Virus record (IMG/VR): IMGVR_UViG_3300021365_000005
Coordinates: 33,457 to 97,456 of that record
Length of the DNA stretch: 64,000 nucleotides
Strand: one strand, 5' to 3'
From: a virus
Shown here: positions 16,115-24,424 of the stretch, in pieces
Layout of the letters: each line of letters starts with the position of its first letter
Numbering within the stretch: position 1 is the first letter of the stretch
Translations under genes and position numbers: made by a program
Notes under the pieces: generated by a model
Told to the model about the DNA's origin: nothing
What the model saw: the letters and a program-made list of their open reading frames with translations, nothing else
The model's database searches: none

Positions 16115-17689
16115 CTATAGTAGCCAGGTAAGATCTTCATCCTTTCCGGCGATATTTTGTTTCCAAGCATTAGTGCCAGGACCTGTTGCATTACTGTAAA
16201 ACCCAGTTCTACCTATATGATCCATAGCACTTCTATTTAATTCAAGACCTTCATTTCTAAGTTTCAATGCAGAATCTCTAACAAATAGCCCAATGGCAAA
16301 TGCCATTACAAGATCATCATTATAACCACGTTGAGCTTCAGGTCTTGAACCGTTCCAAATAAAAACGAATAACTCTTCTAACAATCTAGAAGACCTTACT
16401 GTACAAGCTTTCTCTCTAAAATAAATATCAAGTTTTGATATTAGGAGTGGTCTTGTTCTAGATGTTGTTGAAAATCCTGGGGTCATTTGAGATCGGTCTT
16501 TTAAATCATAACCTTTAGACAATTGGGTTGCTGCATCAACTACTCCTTCATGTTTATAAGTGTAGTATAAATTTTTATAACCTCTGTCTATTGATGGCTG
16601 CAGTGCTGCCCATCCGACATTATCGTTTTCTACAATTAATAAGGCTTCATTATATTCTGTAGCGACATTAACTAGCATGTTTCCAAATTCTTTCGTACCG
16701 ATCTGGGCTTTATACTCTGCCACTTGTGTTACCGAATCTACATCCATTATATGGAAAGTTGAAAAATCACTCCCGTCGCCTCGAGCTACATCTGCTACTA
16801 CAATATAGCTTTTTGTATAATCAGGCCTTTCCCATATTTGGAATTCTCCGGCTACTCCTCTAGTTTCAATAGGAGGCAAAGCCATATTTTCTTTATACCA
16901 CTCTAGGAGCTCTCCGGAAATTACAGAGTTACCAGAAGTAATAAAGTCACAGTCACATTCTTGGGCAGCATGTTTAGCCCCAAGAAGTTCGTCTTGTTCG
17001 TCTCTCCAAGGTTGATGTCTTTCTGGATGGACCGACCAATGCAGTCTTATAGTATTGAATTTATTATTGGGCTCTTCTGCTTTTACCCATGTTTTATGGA
17101 AAAAATTACCAGTACCATTTGGAGTTGACAAAATAATTGCTTTACCCCCTGTTGCTAGGGTTTGTTGAGAGGATGCCCAGATTTCATCGATTTTATCAAT
17201 AAAGGCTGCCTCATCCATAACCAATAAAGACAGGGCTTCAGATCTACCAGCATCACCAGCAGCAGATACAGCTTTAATTTGTGATCCATTTTCAAATCTT
17301 AAAGATAGTTTGTTATCTTCCGACGCTGCATTTTTTAGCCATGAAGGAAGATAGTGATGCATAACCCTGACTTTAGTAACCAGGTTTTTAGCAACTTCTT
17401 GCTTTGTAGCAATAACTAATGTGTTGAAATCCTCATTAAATGTCATAGCCCAAAGAGCATAACCAGCGGTTAGAGTTGATATCCCCAACTGTCTAGATTT
17501 TAGAATAATATTGTAGTCGTAGTCTTTAAATTCTGTTAAAGATTTTTCTTGAAAAGGAAAAAGATTAAATAGGATTTTACCTCTAGTTGGATGTTGGATA
17601 TAGCAATACTTTCTCATAAAGTGTACTGGATCCTTTGCACACAGCTGATACTCGTCCGCAATGATTTGTTTTATTGTTTTCTTTGCCAT
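16115..17689 (-). CDS. 17: Terminase large subunit (T4 gp17 family)
   Basis: A 524-residue packaging motor. The ATPase domain has KSRQLGIST at residues 64-72 (a Walker A variant in which Lys precedes the loop and the usual GKT is GIS), Walker B LLVMDEAAF at about residue 155, and the coupling motif ILSTPNGTG. The C-terminal RNase H-like nuclease shows VVADVARGDGSDFS, then LIVENDNVG and the late acidic YNDDLVMAFAIG. The protein cuts concatemeric DNA and pumps it through the portal. TATATTTATA lies seven bases before the start. Confidence 0.95.
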   Translation of the reverse strand: MAKKTIKQIIADEYQLCAKDPVHFMRKYCYIQHPTRGKILFNLFPFQEKSLTEFKDYDYNIILKSRQLGISTLTAGYALWAMTFNEDFNTLVIATKQEVAKNLVTKVRVMHHYLPSWLKNAASEDNKLSLRFENGSQIKAVSAAGDAGRSEALSLLVMDEAAFIDKIDEIWASSQQTLATGGKAIILSTPNGTGNFFHKTWVKAEEPNNKFNTIRLHWSVHPERHQPWRDEQDELLGAKHAAQECDCDFITSGNSVISGELLEWYKENMALPPIETRGVAGEFQIWERPDYTKSYIVVADVARGDGSDFSTFHIMDVDSVTQVAEYKAQIGTKEFGNMLVNVATEYNEALLIVENDNVGWAALQPSIDRGYKNLYYTYKHEGVVDAATQLSKGYDLKDRSQMTPGFSTTSRTRPLLISKLDIYFREKACTVRSSRLLEELFVFIWNGSRPEAQRGYNDDLVMAFAIGLFVRDSALKLRNEGLELNRSAMDHIGRTGFYSNATGPGTNAWKQNIAGKDEDLTWLL

Positions 17690-17695
17690 AACCTA

Positions 17696-17707
17696 TATAT
17701 AAATATA
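17696..17707 (-). promoter_or_regulatory. TATATTTATA motif before the terminase gene
   Basis: The coding strand reads GTATATATTTATATATAGG, with its core seven bases before ATG. If it is a -10 type element, transcription would begin almost at the start codon, so the terminase may also be read from upstream transcripts. Confidence 0.4.
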
Positions 17708-17710
17708 TAC

Positions 17711-18091
17711 TTACTCTGGTAAAGTGTACCCTACAACATGAATAAGACCTATTGTTCCTAATACCCCTAAAACTACCCCGAAAGGCCTTTTATCATACCA
17801 TTTATCAACTTTATTAAGTCTATCATCATATAGTTGAATCTGGCTTTCTAATAGAGTAATTTGCTCTTGCTTATATGCAATAACCAAGCTATCTTGTTTA
17901 ATAATAGTTTCAAAAAATTTAATTTCAGATTCTAAACTAATTATTATTAAATTGTTTATAGAATCCTGCTCAACTAAAGTGTCTATAGCTTCGATTATAC
18001 CATCAAGCTCGACTTGAGGTACTGGTATTGTGTCTTGAGCCGAAGTGGCAAATGACAACATGGTTAAGAATAGTACTAATATTAATCTCAT
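17711..18091 (-). CDS. Exported coiled-coil protein with C-terminal membrane segment
   Basis: A 126-residue protein. Residues 1-18 form a signal peptide (MRLILVLFLTMLSFATSAQD) with a likely cut after SA, leaving Gln, a pattern common in Bacteroidota. Residues about 35-90 are a predicted coiled coil and residues about 104-122 a transmembrane segment (FGVVLGVLGTIGLIHVVGY). Export signal, periplasmic coiled coil and C-terminal membrane anchor resemble a spanin-type lysis protein, but there is no lipobox Cys and the neighbours are packaging genes. It overlaps 18088-18399 by four bases. Confidence 0.65.
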   Translation of the reverse strand: MRLILVLFLTMLSFATSAQDTIPVPQVELDGIIEAIDTLVEQDSINNLIIISLESEIKFFETIIKQDSLVIAYKQEQITLLESQIQLYDDRLNKVDKWYDKRPFGVVLGVLGTIGLIHVVGYTLPE

Positions 18092-18399
18092 TTCTTTTTA
18101 GACTTGTATTTGGCTTTAAAATTTTTAGCGGTAGATTTAGCTTTAGTTGTAGGTTTCTTTTTTGCTTTTGCTTGGGCTGTTTTAACTTTTGCTTTTTTTA
18201 GTTTTGTTTTAGTAACCTTTTTTTCAGCAATAACTTTTTCAGTTTTTTCTTTGGTAGCTTTAACTGCTTTTTTAGAGGCTTTTACGTCTTCTTTAAACTT
18301 TTTTTTGGATGCAGATTTTTTATTACTTGCAAATAACATTGTAAGAACGGCAGCAATTGAAGCTCCTACAATTAACACAAACTTAAATATTTTTTTCAT
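18088..18399 (-). CDS. Membrane-anchored, histone-like Lys/Ala-rich protein
   Basis: A 103-residue protein with one N-terminal transmembrane segment (residues 5-24, FKFVLIVGASIAAVLTMLFA) followed by a tail in which nearly half the residues are Lys, interspersed with Ala and Thr (KAKKKPTTKAKSTAKNFK). The tail resembles the C-terminal domain of histone H1 or bacterial H1-like proteins and should bind nucleic acid or acidic polymers. Its position beside the exported protein and the terminase leaves the role open. A possible AGGAA ribosome site lies before the ATG. Confidence 0.65.
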   Translation of the reverse strand: MKKIFKFVLIVGASIAAVLTMLFASNKKSASKKKFKEDVKASKKAVKATKEKTEKVIAEKKVTKTKLKKAKVKTAQAKAKKKPTTKAKSTAKNFKAKYKSKKK

Positions 18400-18409
18400 A
18401 ACATATTTC

Positions 18410-18967
18410 CTATTTAGATTTTAAATCTTTTTTTATTTTATTAACTTGGGTATCAAATTCTTTTTTTAGAGTTTCTTTAGATTTACCTCCCGACCAGTCT
18501 TCAATATCTCCTGCTTCAGTAATATAAGACTTGCTATTTATTGTAGTTAGCCAATCATAATATTCTTCGGTTTTATCCTTTAGCCATGCTTCATTATCAG
18601 ACTTTGACAGCTCTTTTGCAAATTCTTCAAATTTACCAGCGGCTTTAAGTTCATTTTCAAATTTATAAACACAATTAAAGCACATGCCAAATTTTTTATA
18701 CATAGCTTTGTAGGCATGGTGTTGCATTCTAGGATCTCCACACTTTGGGCACTCCATAGGAACCTTTATAGCTTCTCTAGCAGCATCTAGTTTAGATACT
18801 GTTTGTCGAATACCATTTTTTATAGTCCAGGTTTTACCTTTAATTTCCCAAGTATCACCTTCTGATCTAACGATTCTTTTTTTACCATAACCAGTTGAAA
18901 CTTTTGTTTTGTTTGAGGCATTCCCGGAAACCAGGTTCCTCATTCTTTGTATTCCTTTTTTATCCAT
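18410..18967 (-). CDS. Zinc-ribbon protein, unknown function
   Basis: A 185-residue basic protein. A four-Cys zinc site is formed by CPKCGD (about residues 74-79) and CFNC (about 96-99). Before it lies WEIKGKTWTIKNGIRQTVSKLDAAR, a beta-hairpin region that recurs in related phage proteins; after it a helical acidic tail. SYITE-A near residue 152 fits the prohead protease rule. Its stop codon overlaps the start region of the tandem kinase gene upstream (18967). Function unknown. Confidence 0.7.
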   Translation of the reverse strand: MDKKGIQRMRNLVSGNASNKTKVSTGYGKKRIVRSEGDTWEIKGKTWTIKNGIRQTVSKLDAAREAIKVPMECPKCGDPRMQHHAYKAMYKKFGMCFNCVYKFENELKAAGKFEEFAKELSKSDNEAWLKDKTEEYYDWLTTINSKSYITEAGDIEDWSGGKSKETLKKEFDTQVNKIKKDLKSK

Positions 18968-20847
18968 TATAACTTTTTACTTTTTTTAATCCACTTAAGG
19001 GCTTCTTTGTTTTTTACAGGTTTGTTTAAAAATGACATTACTGCTGATTTAGTTCCTGGGGGAAGTTTTTCTATCATGTTGCCATCAGCTTCTACTTTTA
19101 CAAAATTAGAACCAAAGCCACTTTTAAAAGTGTTAAAATTGTCATGAACTTTTTGCCAGGTCCTTTCCACTACCTTATCAAGTAATTTTCGTTCAGGCCT
19201 ATTTGCATTTCGTTGCAAAGCAGTTTCTAGGGTTGTGTTGACATAAACCATATAAGTGTCATAACCTAAAGCCTCAATACTTTTCTTTTTTCCAAAAAGG
19301 GCATTCGAAGATGCACCAGTTCCATCTATTATAATTCCAAGTTTACCATCCAAATAATTTTCTAATTGCTTTTTAGCAATCTTAACGGACTTACCCATAA
19401 GCTTACCATCAAGGCTTCGTTCGGCATCTGTCATGGCATCAGAATCTGCAGGGATTTTGTGCTTCTTTTTTAAGTACTCAAGGGCTTGATCTAGATTAAC
19501 AACTTTAAGCCCTGTAGATGTTAGACTTTTTATTTGTTTAGAAGATGGGTCGTTGAACAACTTGTTGATAACAGTAGATTTGCCAGAGCCTGGGCCTCCA
19601 GCTAAAAATATAGCCTTAAATATGTACTTATCATTGATCCCTTCTGTAAGAGGCTCTTCGATTTTTTCGCCGTCTGGAGATTTACTAGGAATTTCATCTT
19701 TAAAACTTAGAAATTCAATTCCAAGTTTACTTGCTATTTGCTGAATGTGTTTTTTCCATAAAGCGTATGCTTGGGATGACTTATAGTCTTTGGGATTTGA
19801 AGGGGTGCCTTCGCCGGGAAGTCCTGCTGGAAAGAATGAAGGTGAGGTCGATGAGTATGGATCTTGAAAGCTTTGGAAATCCCCATCATTCATTATATAG
19901 TCTACAACTTTCATTCCTAAACGATCTGCCATTTTGGTAGATGCATTTTTGAAGTGAGCTAAGCTATTATAATATGCTGTAGGCCCGTCGTCGACGTCGG
20001 CACCAGTTAGGTTTGTGGAATTACTTTCAATTATAAACTTATCCAACTCTTTCTGGGATATCGTTTCAAGTATGGTAGTAAAGGCTATTTCTTCGCCTAG
20101 AGTTAATGGTTCGTTGGGAATTGTGATTTTTGATTCCCCTAAAGATTTTAGCTTAAGCTGGTCTTGTATCCATTTCTTTCCAATTGGGTTTTTCAAAGGC
20201 TTACTTACTAATCTAGAAACTCCTTTAATTTTATCTGCATGCATTTTATTAAAATTGCCAACCTCTGTGTTGTCGATGATAACAAATGAAGATCCAAATA
20301 GGGATTGAAACTTGCCCATATTGTTTTGAACATCCATCCAGCTTTTTTCTAAAAGGTCTGCTGGCAATACTCTGTCTCTTTTAAGGTTTCTTTCTTGGGC
20401 AACTTTTAGAGAAGTGTTTACAAAAACCATAGAGCAATCATAACCTTGAGCCTCTAATCTTTTTTTACGCTTTGCAATTTTACTGTAGTTTGCTCCAGTG
20501 CCATCTAGTACTAGACCTAGCTTTCCATCTTCATACATAGCTTGTAGTTTTGCTTTCATTCTACGAGCTTTTTGGCGAGCAGCATTGGGATTGTCTGTGT
20601 AGTACTTAAAAACTTTATCCGTCATTTTAGATAGGTTCTTAGGATTAACCCCAGATTTTTTTAGAAACATTTCAAATGCAGGATCTGAATTAACTTGTTT
20701 TAGTCCTGTAGCAGAAGTAGATTTCATTATGTCGGCAACACCAAATACTTTAGATGCGGCGTATGATTTTCCAGATCCAGGACCTCCTGCTAGAAAAATG
20801 GCCTTTAATATATTTGGATCGTAGACCCCTTCATTAACTGATTTCAT
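18967..20847 (-). CDS. Tandem P-loop kinase (zeta-toxin-like), possible head-processed polyprotein
   Basis: A 626-residue protein with two homologous P-loop kinase domains. Walker A motifs GGPGSGKS lie at residues 21-28 and 417-424; both are followed by a TGLK(Q/V)VN strand, a (V/I)(L/I)DGTGA motif (about 113-119 and 504-510), and a (V/Y)VNT(S/T)L strand with arginines after it. The fold resembles zeta-toxin and polynucleotide-kinase type enzymes. Each domain is preceded by a prohead-protease-like site: VNE-G at 6/7 and LTE-G at 402/403. Further candidates at 238/239 (LGE-S) and 274/275 (IIE-S) flank a 130-residue linker. The gene has a strong ribosome site (AAGGAGATAATTCATG) and a late-type motif. 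Substrate unknown. Confidence 0.85.
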   Translation of the reverse strand: MKSVNEGVYDPNILKAIFLAGGPGSGKSYAASKVFGVADIMKSTSATGLKQVNSDPAFEMFLKKSGVNPKNLSKMTDKVFKYYTDNPNAARQKARRMKAKLQAMYEDGKLGLVLDGTGANYSKIAKRKKRLEAQGYDCSMVFVNTSLKVAQERNLKRDRVLPADLLEKSWMDVQNNMGKFQSLFGSSFVIIDNTEVGNFNKMHADKIKGVSRLVSKPLKNPIGKKWIQDQLKLKSLGESKITIPNEPLTLGEEIAFTTILETISQKELDKFIIESNSTNLTGADVDDGPTAYYNSLAHFKNASTKMADRLGMKVVDYIMNDGDFQSFQDPYSSTSPSFFPAGLPGEGTPSNPKDYKSSQAYALWKKHIQQIASKLGIEFLSFKDEIPSKSPDGEKIEEPLTEGINDKYIFKAIFLAGGPGSGKSTVINKLFNDPSSKQIKSLTSTGLKVVNLDQALEYLKKKHKIPADSDAMTDAERSLDGKLMGKSVKIAKKQLENYLDGKLGIIIDGTGASSNALFGKKKSIEALGYDTYMVYVNTTLETALQRNANRPERKLLDKVVERTWQKVHDNFNTFKSGFGSNFVKVEADGNMIEKLPPGTKSAVMSFLNKPVKNKEALKWIKKSKKL

Positions 20848-20862
20848 GAATTATCTCCTTAG

Positions 20863-20874
20863 TATATAAATATC
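20863..20874 (-). promoter_or_regulatory. GATATTTATA late-promoter-like motif before the tandem kinase gene
   Basis: The coding strand reads GATATTTATATACTAAGGAG, the motif leading directly into the ribosome site. A start 6-7 bases after the motif would give a minimal leader beginning at the GGAG. Confidence 0.55.
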
Positions 20875-20876
20875 TA

Positions 20877-21548
20877 TTATATCCCAATTACCTTTCCAAT
20901 ATTTGCTGTTGCTACACCTAACACTTCACCTATGTTTGCTGTCGCAACGCCTATAACGTCATTTGCATATCCAGACGATGCTTCTGTGTAAGTAAGAGTA
21001 ATTGTAGTTCCAAATCCTATACCTGCGTTTAAAGCCGTTCCTGAGGTTGCTGCTGTATTGCTGTAGTCTTTATCATGTTCAACTATAGCGCAAATAAAGG
21101 CATCATCATTTTGTATGTCTGTATTTGCGGTTGAATTAAGGGTAATGTCATTAGTACCTGAAGCATCCCATGAAGCATATTCACTACTATATGCTGTACT
21201 AAAATCTATTGTAGAAAAAAAATCTGAAGTTGCTAATGTTGTGCCCCCATCTCCACCAAAAGCCGTACTTTTTAAAACAATAACATCAGCTGTGTCTCCT
21301 CCAGCTCCTACAATATTAAGTGAAGTATTTGATATTGTTCCAGTTAGTCCACTAGTGTCAAAATAAAGGAATGTTCTTCTCATAGCATGAGTAAGAGAAC
21401 CACGACCAGGAACTGCTGTATATTGAAGAGCAGCTTGGTCGTTTGTAGGAGCTGATACTACACTACTACCATTTTGTCTTGCAGTTGCAAAAATTCTAGA
21501 GGATTGACCTGTAATATATCCTGCTTTAGATGCGTCTATTGTTGCCAT
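20877..21548 (-). CDS. Structural protein with VATANI repeat tail
   Basis: A 223-residue Thr/Ala/Ser/Gly-rich protein. The main part (residues about 15-195) looks like a single beta-sandwich domain: FLYFDTSGLTG, LKSTAFGGDGGTTLATSDF and a late VEHDKDYSN strand. The last 30 residues hold two and a half copies of a short repeat, (N)DVIGVATANIGEV-LGVATANIGKV, a decoration found at the C-terminus of many phage surface proteins. It is the last gene of the large adhesin cassette and overlaps the methyltransferase gene by 13 bases. Confidence 0.72.
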   Translation of the reverse strand: MATIDASKAGYITGQSSRIFATARQNGSSVVSAPTNDQAALQYTAVPGRGSLTHAMRRTFLYFDTSGLTGTISNTSLNIVGAGGDTADVIVLKSTAFGGDGGTTLATSDFFSTIDFSTAYSSEYASWDASGTNDITLNSTANTDIQNDDAFICAIVEHDKDYSNTAATSGTALNAGIGFGTTITLTYTEASSGYANDVIGVATANIGEVLGVATANIGKVIGI

Positions 21549-22096
21549 TTTGGTAGGTAGTAGGTTTTGTTATTAAAGTACATATTTGTAGGAGGATCAA
21601 CAGAATATTGTTGGTAGGTAACATTAGGTATGTTATAGAAGTTATTTTCTTCTTCTAGGTTATTCCACCAAGTAGCTACTCCTCCTTTTTTTACTAGAGA
21701 TGATAATGAAGCAGAAAAGTGTATCATATCATCATCACCAAAGGTATCATAAAATACCCCATCGTATGTTGATAGGGAATTTCTTACATCATACCAACTT
21801 CCTGTTATTATTGTTACGTTAGATTTTCCACTTGCCCAAGCCTGAGCTTTAGGGATCACTTCTGGGTGGTTTTCTATAATAGTATGAGAAGAAATTGAGT
21901 GAGAATGCATATACCCTGCTGAGATACCCATCCCAAATCCTATTTCTAAAATATCTCCACCTCCCTTACAAACATAAGCAGCAGAAGCTGACATTAGAGA
22001 ATCCTCCCAATTCATCATTACTTCAAACTTTACACTTTCTTCGGTGTAATAAATCTTATCGGATTCAAAGGTTAATATTTTATCTATATATGTCAT
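21536..22096 (-). CDS. SAM-dependent methyltransferase, GAMT/RMT2-like
   Basis: A 186-residue Rossmann-type methyltransferase. SAM-binding motif I is DILEIGFGMGISAGYM at about residues 48-63, followed by HTIIENHPEVI (motif II region), a YDGVFYDTFGDD strand at motif IV and a GGVATWWNN strand. The combination LE(I/V)GFGMGI plus HxIIExHP is typical of guanidinoacetate and protein-arginine N-methyltransferase-2 type enzymes, which methylate guanidino nitrogens. The substrate here is unknown. It lies inside the fibre cassette, overlapping neighbours on both sides (TAATG with 22096-23994), so a role in modifying a virion protein or a surface-bound ligand is plausible but inferred. Confidence 0.8.
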   Translation of the reverse strand: MTYIDKILTFESDKIYYTEESVKFEVMMNWEDSLMSASAAYVCKGGGDILEIGFGMGISAGYMHSHSISSHTIIENHPEVIPKAQAWASGKSNVTIITGSWYDVRNSLSTYDGVFYDTFGDDDMIHFSASLSSLVKKGGVATWWNNLEEENNFYNIPNVTYQQYSVDPPTNMYFNNKTYYLPKWQQ

Positions 22097-23994
22097 TAAG
22101 CAATTTCCACATAAGTGCTATCAGGATTAAAGAACATTTTTTTGTTGCTAACGCCTAGAGAATATCCTAAAATTCTAACTAGGTCACCAGAATCAGACGG
22201 TGCAGTTAGAGTAGCTTCCCCACCGGTTTCAGAAGCATATACTGGAATACCTGCTGCATCAGAACCTGCTGTGTAAGCAGATGCTAAAGTAACACATCCT
22301 TTTATAATCATACCATCTCCAGAGTTTCCATTACCTGCGGCGATCGTTGCAACAGCACATAAGTTATAGACTCTGTTGTCAAAGTTTGCGTCGATTAGCG
22401 TCCAAACCCCAGATCGTAAAGTATATATAGCCCCAGCTGTAACACTAGTACTACTAATGCCATATAGTATTTCGGCACCTGGCCCGTAGTCTCCGGCGTT
22501 ATTACCACTAATAGAATGCTTTATACTAGTAGCTGTAATTTCTCCTGTGTCTATAGTGCTTGTGCCATTATCTATATTGCCAAAGCCAGAAGCTATTGTT
22601 CCCGATCCTAAAGCACCTACTGTTGTTATAGCTAATCCATTAATATCGGCTTGGGTTTGATCAGCAGTAGCACTCGCTTCAATAGCATCCAGTTTTGTTT
22701 TGTCTCCATTTGCAAATGCTCCCTCAGAAGGTTTAGGTTGTAGTGTACTTATCGTTACACCTTTAACTCCTGCTAAATCTGTAAGTTCAGAATCCATAAG
22801 GGCACCTGCTGAGGTAACATTTGCCGTATCAGTTACATCTGCGCTAGCTTCGATACCATCTAATTTTGTTTTATCACCATTAGCGAAAGCACCTTCCGAA
22901 GGTGGTTGTTGGGCTGAGTCAGCTTTGGTTCCTTGTGCGGATGTGGCATAGTCTGAAGAATCGAATGCTTTAACTTGTGCTAAGTTAGTCACTTCTGAGT
23001 CCATTAATGCTCCTGCACTGGTTACGTTTGTAGTGTCAGTTACATCTGCACTGGCTTCTATTCCATCTAATTTTGTTTTATCACCATTAGCGAAAGCACC
23101 TTCTGAAGGCTTAACTTGTAGTGTTGAGATTGTTACTCCCTTAACACCTGCTAAGTCAGTTAATTCACTATCCATAAGGGCACCTGCTGATGTGACGTTT
23201 GCTGTATCTGTAACATCAGCGCTGGCTTCAATGGCATCCAGTTTTGTTTTATCGCCATTAGCAAATGCTCCCTCAGAAGGCTTAACTTGTAGTGTTGAGA
23301 TTGTTACTCCCTTAACACCCGCTAAATCTGTTAACTCTGAGTCCATTAATGCTCCTGCAGCTGTAACGTTTGTAGTATCGGTTATGTCTGCTGACGCTTC
23401 TATTGCATCTAGCTTGTCGTGATGTGCAACTGACATTACGCCTGCAATTGTATCAGATGCTTCTGCAATTATTACATTAGTTCCATCTGAGGAGTTTATT
23501 GTGATCTGAGATGCGTGTGTTGTTGCGGTTAAGTTTGTGCTTACGTTTGTTGCTTTAGCAGTGTTAGCAGTGATTGCTGTTTCAACATTTGCTATGTTTG
23601 GTATTGCAACTGTACCCGTAAATGTTGGACTTGCTATAGGAGAATAAATTGTGTTTATGTTTGCACCATTATCAAAATAGTCTGCAGCATATATATTAGC
23701 ACTTGCACTTATATTACCTGAGGCTGTTATGTCGCCTGTGAACGTATGAGTGTCTCCAGCAGAGTCTCCAAACGCGGTAGATCCCGAACTGAATGATGTT
23801 GTCATGTGAGTTACCGATGAGGAAACCACATATGTTTCTGCAGTTAACGTGTCGACTTTAAAGTCGCTTAGTACACTTGAGCCTGATCCATAGAATAATT
23901 TACCCGAATCAAGATTAATTGCTAGTTCGCCTTCTGCAAGACTTGATGGTACGGAACTACCAGTTCCTCTTTTTATTTGTATTGTGTTTGCCAT
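22096..23994 (-). CDS. Tail fibre with tandem repeats
   Basis: A 632-residue fibre. The start, MANTIQIKRGTGSSVPSSLAEGELAINLDSGKLFYG, is the compact attachment-type domain seen at the N-terminus of many phage fibres (related to the major tropism determinant N-terminal fold). Residues about 195-445 contain four units of roughly 57 residues based on TDT.NVTSAGALMDSELTDLAGVKG and SEGAFANGDKTKLD.IEASA. The third unit differs: it carries QVKAFDSSDYATSAQG in place of GVTISTLQ. The final 170 residues form a small globular tip ending FFNPDSTYVEIA. GGAGGAA precedes the ATG. Confidence 0.82.
   Translation of the reverse strand: MANTIQIKRGTGSSVPSSLAEGELAINLDSGKLFYGSGSSVLSDFKVDTLTAETYVVSSSVTHMTTSFSSGSTAFGDSAGDTHTFTGDITASGNISASANIYAADYFDNGANINTIYSPIASPTFTGTVAIPNIANVETAITANTAKATNVSTNLTATTHASQITINSSDGTNVIIAEASDTIAGVMSVAHHDKLDAIEASADITDTTNVTAAGALMDSELTDLAGVKGVTISTLQVKPSEGAFANGDKTKLDAIEASADVTDTANVTSAGALMDSELTDLAGVKGVTISTLQVKPSEGAFANGDKTKLDGIEASADVTDTTNVTSAGALMDSEVTNLAQVKAFDSSDYATSAQGTKADSAQQPPSEGAFANGDKTKLDGIEASADVTDTANVTSAGALMDSELTDLAGVKGVTISTLQPKPSEGAFANGDKTKLDAIEASATADQTQADINGLAITTVGALGSGTIASGFGNIDNGTSTIDTGEITATSIKHSISGNNAGDYGPGAEILYGISSTSVTAGAIYTLRSGVWTLIDANFDNRVYNLCAVATIAAGNGNSGDGMIIKGCVTLASAYTAGSDAAGIPVYASETGGEATLTAPSDSGDLVRILGYSLGVSNKKMFFNPDSTYVEIA
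22665..23410 (-). repeat. Tandem repeat block in the fibre gene (about 171-base unit)
   Basis: Four consecutive copies of a unit of about 171 bases, with a partial fifth, encode the 57-residue repeats of the fibre shaft. Copies are very similar at the DNA level, including AAAGTAGTAC-like synonymous variation, so recent duplication or gene conversion is likely. One unit has a divergent second half. Confidence 0.8.
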
Positions 23995-24417
23995 TTAAAA
24001 TATTCCTCCATCCATATTTCCTATGAATGATGTTGCTGTTATTATTCCACTTGAGCTTATATCGCCTGATGCTGTTATTGAACCCGAGACAATTAGGTTG
24101 GATAGCACATCTGTTGATGCTGGATTAAATCTAAGACCCGAAGTAGTATTGGAATGGTTAACGATATCTCCTGCTGTAATAATGCCACTTGCAGAAACAT
24201 CACCTACTAGGTTAATATCCCCTTGCATTTCTATGGTATCTTGGAAAATTATGGGATTAAAAAATTGGGCATCGCCATTTACATTAAATTGATTAACCTC
24301 TAAATTTAGGGATGATACAATACTACCCGTACCATTAAATAAGGTTGACCCATCAGTATGTAACACCCTTTGAAAAGTGTCCTGTATATTACTTCCGCTT
24401 AAGTTTGGTAACGCCAT
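23995..24417 (-). CDS. Short fibre-type structural protein
   Basis: A 140-residue protein, MALPNLSGSNIQDTFQRVLHTDG, followed by NLEVNQFNVNGDAQF and ISASG-type repeats (VSASGIITAGDI, ITASGDISSSGIIT). It ends IGNMDGGIF, a terminus shared with the fibre at 25282-26970 (IDGGTF). It ends one base from the repeat fibre gene, so the two are probably co-translated. It is likely a short adaptor or fibre subunit; the role is inferred from composition. Confidence 0.7.
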   Translation of the reverse strand: MALPNLSGSNIQDTFQRVLHTDGSTLFNGTGSIVSSLNLEVNQFNVNGDAQFFNPIIFQDTIEMQGDINLVGDVSASGIITAGDIVNHSNTTSGLRFNPASTDVLSNLIVSGSITASGDISSSGIITATSFIGNMDGGIF

Positions 24418-24424
24418 TTACTAA

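Noticed and set aside
16115-17689. Terminase inactivated because the Walker A lacks GKT
   Set aside because: KSRQLGIST keeps a Lys at the start of the loop, a recognised terminase variant, and Walker B and nuclease acidic residues are intact.
22096-23994. Diversity-generating retroelement linked to the tropism-determinant-like fibre start
   Set aside because: No reverse transcriptase and no template/variable repeat pair with adenine-specific changes; the repeats are in-frame tandem units.
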